From assembly GCA_034770075.1 (NCBI GenBank), contig CM068378.1, positions 42,002,508-42,066,507 of the forward strand: a stretch of DNA of 64,000 bases. The letters run 5' to 3'. A program made the translations under genes and the position numbers. Below the pieces are notes generated by a model that worked only from the letters and a program-made list of their open reading frames with translations, was not told where the DNA came from and ran no database searches. Below, one piece after another: positions 9,984-20,587 of this stretch (position 1 is its first letter; each line of letters starts with the position of its first letter). Origin of the DNA: Aralia elata. Taxonomy: Eukaryota > Streptophyta > Magnoliopsida > Apiales > Araliaceae.

Positions 9984-10400
9984 AGCATAAGTTAATTTCC
10001 ACCCAGTGATTGTTGCATCGGATTGGACTAAACCATTTGAATTAATGTGTGACGCTAGTGACTACGTAATTGGCGCAATATTGGGACAAAGAAAAGAGAA
10101 GATGTTTTAGTCAATTTACTATGCAAGCAAAACATTAATAGGAGCACAATTAAATTATACGACCATGGAAAAGGAGCTACTGGGAATTGTGTATGCATTT
10201 GATAAGTTCAGAGCCTACATAGTGGGAACAAAAGTAATCGTATTCATTGATCATGCAGCTATCAAATATTTGATCGTAAAGAAAGATGCCAAACCACGAT
10301 TAATAAGGTGGGTTCTCTTGCTTCAAGAGTTCGATCTAGAGATTCGAGACAGAAAGGGCACAAAAAATCAAGTTGCAGATCATCTTTCTAGACTTGAACA
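9984..10400 (+). pseudogene. A1 RNase H domain, decayed
   Basis: Follows RT after a frameshift near 9983. Visible motifs are FELMCDASDYVIGAILG (first catalytic Asp), TTMEKELLGIVYAFDKFR (catalytic Glu), VIVFIDHAAIKYL (second Asp) and NQVADHLSRL (last Asp). An in-frame stop near 10110 (a single stop codon in the YYASKTL neighbourhood) separates the first motif from the rest. The open part begins at 10165. Confidence 0.85.
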
Positions 10401-11581
10401 TCCGGAATCTCAAAGTGGGGAGGATACTGAGATTAATGAGTCCTTTCCTGATGAACAATTGTTTGCAGTAACAAATGAAATACCATGGTATGTAGACTAT
10501 GTTAATTACATTGTTAGCCATGTGCTTCCCCCAAATTTGAGTTATCATCAGCGCAAGAAGTTTTTACATGATGTAAAAAACTATCTACGAGATGAACCCT
10601 ACCTATTTAAAGCATGTCCAGATCAAATGTTGAGAAGGTGTATTCCACGAGAAGAAACTGAAGACATTTTACAAAAGTGTCACTCGTCAGTTTATGGAGG
10701 ACACTATGGGGGTAAACGAACTGCTGTAAAGATACTTCAATCAAGATTTTACTAGCCAACTATCTTCAAAGATGCACATAGTTTTGTGGTAAAATGTGAT
10801 AGTTGCTAGCGTGCTGTAAATATTTTTAAGCGCCACGAAATGCCAATGAACACCATACTCGAGGTAGAAGTATTTGATGTGTGGGGAATTGATTTTATGG
10901 GCCCATTTCTAGTATCTATGAACAAGCAATACATATTATTAATAGTGGATTATGTGTCTAAATGGGGTGAAGCTACTGCATTACTAACAAATGATGCAAA
11001 GGTCGTGCTGAACTTTCTCTAGAAAAATATTTTTACAAGATTTGGTACACCACGGGCAATTATCAGCGATGAAGGTACGCATTTTTGTAATAAATCATTT
11101 ACCGCTCTTCTTGCTCGGTACGGGGTATCTCACAAAATGGCTACGACTTATCATCCACAAATAAACGAGCAAGCTGAGATTTCAAATAGAGAGGTGAAAA
11201 GGATCTTGAAAAAGATTATTAATCCAAACAGAAAAGATTGGTATTTGAAACTTGATGATGATTTATGGGCGTATAGGACAACGTATAGAACTCCAATCGG
11301 GATGTCACGGTACAGACTGGTATTCGGAAAGGCATGCCATTTACCGGTGGAGTTAGAGTATAAAGCACATTGGGCTATTAAAAAGTTAAATTTTGATTTA
11401 CATGCAACAGGAGAAAAGAGATTGTTGCAGTTAAATGAGATGGATGAATTTCGTTTTCATGCTTACGAGAATGCGAAGCTCTACAAAGAGAAGATCAAAC
11501 GTTGGCATGACAAGAAAATAATTGAGAGAAAGTTCGAGCCAGGACAAGCAGTTTTTTATTCAATTCACGACTTAGACTTTT
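10401..11581 (+). pseudogene. A1 integrase, N-terminal zinc finger and core; interrupted by G2
   Basis: The HHCC zinc finger is present as CHSSVYGGHYGG (about 10678-10713) and CDSC (near 10795). The core has GIDFMGPF (first Asp, near 10883), AIISDEGTHF (second Asp, near 11063) and the block containing QAEISNREVKRIL (Glu, near 11155). Stops at about 10753, 10807 and 11020 interrupt it. The frame then runs cleanly from 11137 to the G2 insertion at 11581, in the basic C-terminal region. The remaining C-terminus resumes at 24630 after the 5-bp target duplication CTTTT. Confidence 0.9.
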
Positions 11582-12763
11582 TGTGATAACCCAGATTTTC
11601 AGAAATTATTGAATAAGATTACATTAAAATTGAAATTATTTTCAGAATTTTTATATTCAAAGTATGTATTTAATTGAGCTTATTTGATTAAATGCATTAT
11701 TTAAATAAGTATAATGTTATTCTAATTAATCTAATAATTAATTATAGATTTAATGATTTGTCATAATCGACAAATGAGAATTTTAATTATGTGACTATGT
11801 GATTTAATGTGGAATTATCCTATTTTATTTAATTGATTTAAATGAGATTATTTAATTAATTAAATATGTGACATGAAACTATATTATAAGCAATTTATTA
11901 AAATAAACTAGAAAGGGGGAATAAAAGATTAGCCAAACGAGGCCTTAGTGGGGGTTGCAGTCAGTTAACCCATTATGAGATTAACTGACACCCACTCATT
12001 AAATTAAAATTTAACGTATTCTCAATTCAACATTATAATTTTTGGCTAAGTTTGATTAGAGAAATACAGAGAGAAAAAGAGAGATTTCTGAGAGAATTGG
12101 AAAATTGAGAAGAAAACCTTTCATCATCTTGCATATTCTAAACTACTAATTGAAGGTAAATTCCTTAAATTCAAATTTTACTTTATGTTCTTTTAAATCT
12201 TCTCCATGAACGTACATTGAGTTGTCTGTAATTTGAATTTTATGGCTAAATTCTAAAGAACTTGATGTTAGATGTTTGTAAGCATGCATAAATGTATTTT
12301 ATATGATTTATATGTGATTTAGAGTAATCAAATTCATGAAATTATGTTTACATTAGAGTTCTGAAATTTATAGAGTAGTAATATGTGAATATGGCTTAAA
12401 TGTATGAAAATTGGTGCTTGATTTGCATGTTAATCGGTAAATTGATGGTTGATTATGTCTAAGCATGTAAAAACGAAGAAACCGAAAGTTAAACGGATCA
12501 ATTTGGTTAAGAAACGAGTTCACAGTAATTGATTACGCTAACTATATCAAAATATGAACATAAAGCAAAAATAGTGAATTTTTAATCTTTAAATTGGTTG
12601 TTTAGGTTGCTTGTGATGTTAAAATCATTGTGTATATAATGAGTTTTGGTTTTATAATACATATGATGAATGGGTAGCAATTAAACTAGTGAATTGTGAA
12701 AACTTTTGGCCAAATTTGGCATTTTCTGTGTTATTCGCGAACTGCAGGAACTGGGTTTCGGGT

Positions 12764-12957
12764 CCACCGCCCCGGCGGTGGAAATACACTAGGATTAGCA
12801 CCCCGACGGTGTCCCCACCCCGACGGTATAAATGAGCTGATTTGGTCGCCTCGACGATGTCTTCGCCCCGACACCCAAATTGAACTACAACTGTCGCCCC
12901 GACGGTAGAGTCGCCCCGACGGCGTTTTGTAAAGGAATTCTACCGCCCCGGCGGTGG
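12764..12957. repeat. CCGCCCCGGCGGT palindrome cluster in the G2 5' LTR
   Basis: Opens with CCACCGCCCCGGCGGTGG (12764-12781) and closes with CTACCGCCCCGGCGGTGG (12940-12957). Between them are about six partial units (CGCCCCGACGGT and variants) separated by short AT-rich spacers such as AAATTGAACTACAA. Each full unit can form a 7-8 bp hairpin. The 3' LTR copy is at 22904-23082. Confidence 0.9.
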
Positions 12958-14078
12958 AAAGGGAAATAAAAATTTTCCTTTTTCTTTGTGGTCATGTTAT
13001 TTTACCATATGCATGTTTAAAGCTTAGACTAATGTATTAATTGAGATATTAAAATGAAATTGGATGAGAGTGAATACTAAAGTGATCATAATATTGTAAC
13101 TAATCATTGTTACTGCTTTATAAATGAAATGTATAGGTTGATTAAAGAATGTGAATTTAATTTATAACTTACGCACAAAGCAAGTTTCTTAACTCTACTT
13201 TTCATTGAGCAAGTTTCCTAACCCTACATTGATTTCAATTACACAAGTTCTTAAACTCTATCTCTCTTTTATGCAAGTTTTATACTTTACATTATATTGA
13301 TCAAGCTCTTTACCAAAATTCATTCAAGTTTATGAATTCAAATGTGTTAATCTGATTCCTTTTAAGTAATACTTCAGTTATACAGAGTTTATTCGATTGT
13401 ATACCTTTGAGATTCAGTCTTTAGTTCTTGAATACCTTTCATATTAAATTATTGAACCTTGATTGACTAGCGAATCCTTATTGATTCGACTAGTCTTTAC
13501 TTATAAATATTATACATCTAATCTAATGTAAAGGAAAAGTTTAAGACTTAACTAAATGTTAAGTGTCGATTAAAGTAGAACGCAACAAAATGAAAAGTTT
13601 ACGAGGAGAACTTAATTTCTAAGTTGAGAATTGTATAGAGAATAAAATGAAGGATTATGAAATGTAAAGTAGAATTAATACTAAGTGTTGCTATGTGACT
13701 AATAAATGTTGTGCATGATTATATATATCGTGTAGGATACATGAAGTGCAGATAAGTATAAGCTGATTATAGTAATTGGTAATCTACGAACCAGGCAAGT
13801 CTTTCAGTTCCTATTTTTAATGTGAACTAAATGATTAATTATTTTAAATCTATAATGTAAAAGCATGATGTAATCCATGTATTGTATGTATGAAGCGACA
13901 AAGTCAATTTATGACTACGTTCGTCGAGTTAGAATGTTGTTTGAGTTATGGAACTTAATTATCAGTTGGTAACTGATGTACAGTATATATGATATGTTTA
14001 GCCAAATATTTATGATGTATATGATGATGAGCATGTTATCTATGTGTTATGTGATGTATGTAAACTGTTAGATTTTGC

Positions 14079-14094
14079 TGAGCTGTCGAGCTCA
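14079..14094 (+). other. Conserved LTR hairpin (G2)
   Basis: TGAGCT GTCG AGCTCA, a perfect 6-bp stem with a 4-nt loop. It occupies the same place as the TGAGCAA/TTGCTCA hairpins of other LTRs here. The 3' LTR copy (24198-24213) differs only in the loop (GTCA). Confidence 0.7.
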
Positions 14095-14507
14095 TTCTTG
14101 TAAATGACCAGTTTTGTAGGTTAAAGATACAAGGTAACGTTATGTGCTACCTAAATGACATGGATCAAAATGATGCATGAAGAATAAATGTTTTAGTTGA
14201 AGTTATTACCTGAATTATGTTAAGTTTTTGGATAAATGTATTTATGTTGAGTTGTAAAGTTTGTATTGAGGTGTAAACTTTTATAATAAGTTCGACAAGG
14301 CGAATCATGATATTAACATGATTCTAAGATATTTAGATGTAAAGGTTTAAAATTTTGGGATCGAGAACGATTTGTAATAGAATAGTTTTAATTATTCCGC
14401 ATTTTATTAAGTTTAACATTGAATAATGTTATAAAGTCAGAATGAGAATGTATTGCTAACGATCGATGTGGAGAGTTAGATTGTATGAATTTTGGGGTCG
14501 TTATAGT

Positions 14508-14519
14508 TGGTATCAGAGC
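14508..14519 (+). other. G2 primer binding site (initiator Met tRNA)
   Basis: TGGTATCAGAGC, the exact 12-base plant initiator-Met primer site, two bases after the 5' LTR end. Confidence 0.95.
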
Positions 14520-16349
14520 TGATAGGTTAGAAACCTTAGGTACAAGTACCTTAGGCTATAACCTTAGAGAAGAGAGGTGAAGATGATATAGTTTAAAGAA
14601 TGATAAGTTAAATATAATTATGGTGCAATCGTATTCTTTAATGGTTGATGTATGGTATCTGGGCTAAATAATTCCTTCAGAGAGCGGAGGTTGATATGAA
14701 CTAACAAACGATCTAACTCGTTGTGCAAGACAGTGCAGACGAGATGGGGACTAGTTTGTTGTTTGTTTGTGGGAAACCACTCAGGTGCTGTACTGAACAC
14801 TGTTAAAGATTCGATGTGTACCGAGTATAGAATTATGGATACGTATGATTAAGAAGTGATTTTTTTATATAGGTAGATGTATGAGATGAGTTAAGTCCTA
14901 GAAACGTTACAAGAAGAAGATGCGAATGACGAGAAGTAAACTCGAATAAAATATTGAATAATATGAATGAAGTTAGAGATTCTTAAAGGAAGAATTGATA
15001 TCTAAACAAGAAGATTCTAAGAAGAATCTTGAAGAGTTATATAAGATGAGAACCAGGAGTTACCTGACTCCGGTAAAAAAGATGGTGTTAATAAATAGGC
15101 GATATCTATAAGATGAAAATGATATAAATGATAAAGATGCACTCAAATAGAGTTTAGAGAATTCATGTGAGACAAGATTATAATAAAATGTTTAGGTTCA
15201 AAGAAAAACCTAAAGAGCTAAAAGAACAGGGAACACCTAAGTTGATTAATCATAAGATAACGTGATTAAAGAGAAGAATAAAGAAGATCGTAGGATGAGA
15301 CGATCATAAGATAAGAAAGAATCGTAAGAAGAGTTGATGATAGAACAAAATCACGATGTGATCTGCTAAAGTTGTAAAATGTTAGAGGATCTTAAATAAT
15401 TGAATAGTTATAGCATGATGCTATAAAGAGATGGTACTATGAAATAGTGCGAGGTAAACTCACGAGGAGTTATGGATGATGTAATACGAGGAATTCGTAT
15501 CAAGGAAAGAGTAATTTAAGAGCAAGATGGAATTAGGTGGGATTTCAATGGAGGACTCATGTTAGTGGCTGAGTTGTACAATTCCTTGTGTGGGCGCGAA
15601 ATTTGTGCTTGGTGTAACAACCGCTTAACTTCCTATATTGACAATTCATTGCAATGTTGGTATCGCGTTATCACTATACGTATGACGAAAAGGTGATTCT
15701 TTTCTCATATTTATATTTGATAGTTATAGAGTATTAAGATTAGGTACGGTTCTTAAAACTCATACTTATGGTAAGTTTGTGACTCATAATCGTATGGTGG
15801 AACCCCTCAACAAATGGTCGATTTTGGTCTGACTAGGATAAGTTCCTATACCCATATGATTGTGGTAAGTTCCTGAACTTTCAGAGTGTGGTAAATTTGA
15901 TGAACTATATTGGGTATAGAAAAGTTATGGTATAAAGAGCATTGATGATATTGAAGATTGATAGAATGATTAAGTAATGAAGCAATGGAGTAAAAATTGA
16001 AGTTGATGCAGAAAATGGATATTTCAAATCTTCTAGCTATGCTAGATTTTCGAAATTTATTGACATCGTGCTGATATTCGCAATTTTTTGTTCTCAAAAA
16101 TATATTGAGTCGATGTTTGAACCAATAAGTTTTAAAAAAAAGTCTTATTATTTGTATGCCTATGCTAATTGTTTCAGCTTGACAAAAATGATTTGAAATT
16201 ATCAAAATATATTTTGAACGATGGAATCATCAATGCAATTGAACCTAGTGTTGGATGTGATCGAAGGATTTTCAACCCACTATGGTATGATGTAGTATGA
16301 CAAAGTCCTAAAATGACGACACGTTCAACGTACTATTAAGACGGTACGG
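14520..16349 (+). mobile_element. G2 interior, left part: no coding capacity
   Basis: Follows the primer site with GGTTAGAAACCTTAGG...TATAACCTTAG, the leader style of Tekay-like chromoviruses, then about 1.8 kb of AT-rich sequence dense in stops in every frame. I see no gag, protease, RT or integrase motif. The longest frames (60-119 codons) have no recognisable domain and are not supported as genes. Taken with the right part (20588-21720), G2 has about 3 kb of native interior, fitting a large non-autonomous LTR derivative. Confidence 0.8.
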
Positions 16350-16789
16350 TATTGTAATGTCCGGAAAATTTTAAACATTGTACCAAATGTATTTTTATAA
16401 ATAAATTCATTTTATATAATTTTATAAATTTAATTGGATCCATGTGGGTATTTTTATTATTTAATTATATAAATACGTGGTCCAATAATTCTCTGTGCAT
16501 TAAAAGGACTCATTAATAGTTTAATTAAATTAGTGAGTTGACCCTAAGATTTTATTTGCAAGAAAATTTGGAAAAATTAAATAAATAATTTCATTATCAG
16601 ATTAAATAATTCGAATAAAGAATTATGGTTAAAATTAATACTTAAATATTTAATTAAAATGTTAAGCGTTTAAATTGAAATGTGAGGTGGTTAAATTTAT
16701 TCGGGCCATCTCCTTATTTTTAGTTGACCCAGACTCCAATAGAGCTGAGCCCAATTCTTTTTATTTCTTTTGGGCCATCTCCCTAATTA

Positions 16790-17560
16790 TTTCAGCTGGC
16801 CCATTTCCTTTCCTTCCCGCCGGGTAGCCCAGTCGGTTAAGCCATTACCATTCGGGTCGACCCATCCCTTATGATTTGGGGGCAGAGCTGATCAGGTGGG
16901 ATTTATTGGAAAATAACCAAATCAAAGAAGTCAGACCTCAAGCCCTAGGTTCCAATCAATCAGACGAAGGGGGGAAAGGGGGTTCAACGGAGCGTGCATC
17001 GGCATGTGAGGGTGTGAAGGGACCGGCGGCATAGCCTAGAACGGGGCCCCAGGCCGGCATGACCCCCCCCAAGACCGGTGGATTGCTCGAGGTTCAAGGC
17101 GAGGGAAAGCAAGCGAAGATGTGAACGACCAAGCATAACTGTTTGGACCAAAGGAGAAAATCACCGACCGAACGACCACCAAGCGGACCAAAGGGTTGAA
17201 GACGACCGGCAACTGACTGGGGAAAACGCGCGGCTCGAGGCTGCCGGCGATTGTGCGGTCGGCTGGGATAGGACTGACGGAGACAATCGATCGACAGCCT
17301 ACCCCTCTAACCCTTGGGTATTGCTCGGTCGAACAAGGTAATATCCAGCAAGTGGGATAATTTTTGCCCTATAAATTGGAACCCCCACACCCTAAACCCT
17401 ACGCCAAGGCTGCCGAATCCTTTTGAGTTCCAAAAAAAAAAAAAAAAATTTTATTATTAGGGTTCGAAATTGGAAAGGGAGAGGGAGCAGGGGTGCCGAT
17501 TGTGGGTTGCGATTGGAGTGAATGTCTGGATTAGTTGAATACTTTGGACGAAGAAGGAGG
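16790..17560 (+). other. GC-rich segment within S1
   Basis: A stretch much richer in GC than the surrounding LTR, with runs such as GACCCCCCCC and GGGGGGAAAGGGGG. An 87-codon frame at 17078-17341 is rich in Arg, Asp and Glu but has no domain I recognise. The segment ends in a TATA-like box and an A-tract of about 18 bases (17431-17448). It is either the LTR promoter region or captured foreign sequence. Confidence 0.5.
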
Positions 17561-18184
17561 ACCGCCCGCCGATCAAACTCAAGGTATAATACTGAGAAAT
17601 TAGTGAGTACTGCGATAACTTCGTTGGGCGATTTTAAATCTTGTGTTGCCTTGTTGAGTCGTTATTGTACTGTGATAGTTCGTATGGTTAGTAAAACTGT
17701 TGAGACGAACCTTAAAGGTTCTAGCAGTAAAGATATTATCTCATACTATACATTTGTTTTGGGGATTTTATGGAATTGTGTTAGATTTTGTTCGATTTTG
17801 AATTGGGAATCCCAGTATTGTGTTGATCAATTGTATTAGTATAGTGCTGTGTAAACTTTGGGACAATTGCAGATCGTTGTTTTATTTTGTGATAATTGTG
17901 CAGTCAAGACATATTGCTTACAAGAATCATTTGTTAGTTGAAATGAATTCGCAGGACTGTGAGGTTATGGATGACTATTATCATCAGGGGTATTAAACAA
18001 TAATTTAGTTATTTTTCCAAATTGATTTTCGTAATTCATTGGATTATTCAAGCGAAAGTAATTAACAAATGAAGTCTAATTGTTGCCTAAATTGTTAATT
18101 AACTATGCTAGTAATGGCTAAGTAATTGGTCAACTAGTTTAAGTTAAAATGCTCTTGTAATTATCTAGCTATTAAAACCAATAA

Positions 18185-18960
18185 ATAAAATTTATTAAAT
18201 AATTACTATTTATAATAAATAAAGATAATAAATATTTAATTATTATTTAATAATAATAATAATAATTAAATATGAATAAAGTTAATAAAATAATTATTTA
18301 TTATAAAATAATAAATAAAGAAAATAAATATTTAATTATTATTTAATAATAATAATAATAATTAAATATGAATAAAGTTAATAAACTAATTATTTATTAT
18401 AAAATAATAAATAAAGAAAATAAATATTTAATTATTATTTAATAATAATAATAGTAATTAAATATGAATAAAGTTAATAAAATAATTATTTATTATTTAT
18501 TAATAAATAATAAATAAAGAAAATAAATATTTAATTATTATTTAATAATAATAATAGTAATTAAATATGAATAAAGTTAATAAAATAATTATTTATTATT
18601 TATTAATAAATAATAAATAAAGAAAATAAATATTTAATTATTATTTAATAATAATAATAGTAATTAAATATGAATAAAGTTAATAAAATAATTATTTATT
18701 ATTTATTAATAAATAATAAATAAAGAAAATAAATATTTAATTGTTATTTAAAAATAATAATAATAATTAAATATGAATAAAGTTAATAAAATAATTATTT
18801 ATTATTTATTAATAAATAATAAATAAAGATAATAAATATTTAATTATTATTTAATAATAATAATGATTAAATATGAATAAAGTTAATAGAATAATTACTT
18901 ATTATCTATTAATAGTAAATAAAGTTACTAAGTATTTAATTATTATTTAATAATAATAAT
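18185..18960. repeat. AT-only minisatellite, about seven copies of 96-103 bp
   Basis: The anchor phrase GAATAAAGTTAATA recurs at about 18274, 18370, 18466, 18569, 18672, 18775 and 18875, giving periods of 96, 96, 103, 103, 103 and 100 bp. The 103-bp units have an extra TTATTAATAAA hairpin-like insertion relative to the 96-bp units, so the array has two unit types arranged in blocks. Inside solo LTR S1. Confidence 0.9.
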
Positions 18961-20221
18961 TAAGTTATTGAATAAGAAGGAAATTAACTACTTAATCATT
19001 AATGAAATAATGATTAAGTATAAGGGAGATTTATAAGCTAAATATTTAGCTGTGGCCCTTAATAAATAAAGATAATAAACACTTAGCGATTATTAATGTT
19101 AAATAATAATTAAGTGTGTAAATTTATACATTAATTAGGGTTGAATAAAGGACAAGTTCAATAAATATTAAATTACCCCTAAGGTAATAGTAATTAAGAG
19201 TAAATCAACAAAGAAACTGATCAATGGTTTTCTGTTATCTTTAAACCCAATAAATTTATTTTATAAGGATTGTTAAACCATACCTAGATACAATTAAAGG
19301 TAATAAATTGAGCATTCAAATGATAGTAATCATGATTAGCTAACAATTGTTTTTAATAGCTAAAGATCATCAATAATTTTCTGTTAGCTAATGTTAATTA
19401 GTAATTAAATATAGGTGATGAATTTTACCTGTTGAGTAAAAGGTATAGTAAGAGGTGCCAATATACAACTGTTAATTGATAAATCGACTTTACCCGATGA
19501 TAGGTCACTCGAGAGCAATTAATTAAAGCTAAGATTTAAATTGTAGCTGAGCAAACAGGCAAGTTCCTAACCCTAAACTTCTTACATTATTGCAAGTTCT
19601 TCCTTACTCAACTTTCACATTGAGCAATACTTCTAAAACCTTATGCAGTATTTTAATTCATGCAAAAGGTATATATTATTGCAAGTATTCTTTAAGCTTG
19701 AATTTTATCTCCAAGCATGCTTTAAGTGGTCTAATTACTTTCAGAATTATTCCACATCTGTACATTTATTGACATTCGTGCATTCGAATTCGTATATTTA
19801 AATTCAGAAATCTATAAACCATTCATGGTTAAGTCTGAACCCTTGTTCGGTCAGACAATTTTGTGAAAATTTATAAAAGCTATCCGAACCAATCAATGGT
19901 AAGGATTCTTAGACTGTATGAACACCCCTTTATTTATAGGGGAGTACCCCACGTACCGTATATAAGGTACAAATAGCAGAATTAAATGTTATGCATATAC
20001 ATAGGGTACGCGAGGCTGATCCCCTCAAGTACGTTATTCTGTAGCCAGTAACCAGAGGGTCAACCAGCTATTGACTCCTCTGGAAGTTATCGTTCAAAGT
20101 CTATTTGACTATCAATTGTTCTAAAAGCATTTAATGTTCTTGCTTCTGATTATTCTATTGTTGAAATCCTTTTAATATTCCTTCATCATGATATATCTTT
20201 ATTGTTGCACATTAAACTTGC

Positions 20222-20318
20222 TGGGCAAACTCGTTGCTCATTCTTGCTATATCATGACTTCATTGCAGCTAAACCCGAGACGTCAGGGAAGAACAAAGGG
20301 AAAGAAAAGATGAAATGA
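20222..20318 (+). other. Hairpin, acceptor-like site and short frame in S1
   Basis: TGGGCAA (20222-20228) pairs with TTGCTCA (20234-20240). After 28 nt comes CATTGCAG, then a frame A-K-P-E-T-S-G-K-N-K-G-K-E-K-M-K with a stop at 20316-20318. Same arrangement as at 5978-6078 and 30568-30667. Confidence 0.6.
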
Positions 20319-20587
20319 TAAACGTCTCGTAGCTGACTTTAGATTCATGTGTTAGTTAATTTTCTGTTAATGTAATTTAAACCCCGCTAGCTATTTAGGG
20401 TATGGATTGTGTAAACGTTTAAGGTTATTCGTATTCTGGGACTAGTAACACCTTGTAATGAACAACGTATGTTTATTATATTCCGCACTTTCAGATATCA
20501 TATGTTGTTAGAGGTGAATGTTTGTATTGGATCGTGATGACCAGATCCGGGTATTTGGAGACCCGAATTTGGGGGCGTCACAGGTAT

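Larger units (their letters stand above)
11582..14505 (+). mobile_element. 5' LTR of non-coding element G2 (2.92 kb)
   Basis: Starts TGTGATAACCCAG and ends GGGGTCGTTATA; the 3' LTR (21721-24624) ends TTGTTACA. The target duplication CTTTT is at 11577-11581 and 24625-24629. In the first ~130 bases the two LTRs differ at five positions, all transitions, indicating a fairly recent insertion. Internal modules match the other gypsy LTRs here: a purine-rich leader at 12059-12130, donor-like GAAG|GTAAAT (GT at 12156), a palindrome cluster at 12764-12957, GCAAGTT phrases (13180-13290), a CTTGATTGACTAGCGAA block (13459) and a TGAGCT/AGCTCA hairpin (14079-14094). Confidence 0.95.
16355..20582 (+). mobile_element. 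Solo LTR S1 (4.23 kb)
   Basis: Starts TGTAATGTCCGG and ends TTTGGGGGCGTCACA, flanked by a perfect 5-bp duplication GGTAT (16350-16354 and 20583-20587), so it is a recombination-derived solo LTR. Contents: a GC-rich segment (16790-17560) with a TATAAATT box (17370-17377), donor-like CAAG|GTATAA (GT at 17584), an AT-rich minisatellite (18185-18960), GCAAGTT phrases (19558-19690), GGCTGATCCCC (20014-20024), a hairpin (20222-20240), acceptor-like CATTGCAG (20261-20268) and a short frame ending KNKGKEKMK at 20318. S4 and S5 (48385-50519) seem to be relatives. Confidence 0.95.

Noticed and set aside
14508..14519. tRNA gene for initiator Met
   Set aside because: Only the 12-base primer complement is present next to an LTR end; no cloverleaf follows.
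15846..16205. 119-codon minus-strand frame in the G2 interior
   Set aside because: Low-complexity AT-rich translation with no motif and no conservation elsewhere in the window.
17078..17341. GC-rich 87-codon frame that might be a host gene exon
   Set aside because: No recognisable domain, composition explained by the local GC-rich patch, and it lies within an LTR bounded by a target duplication.
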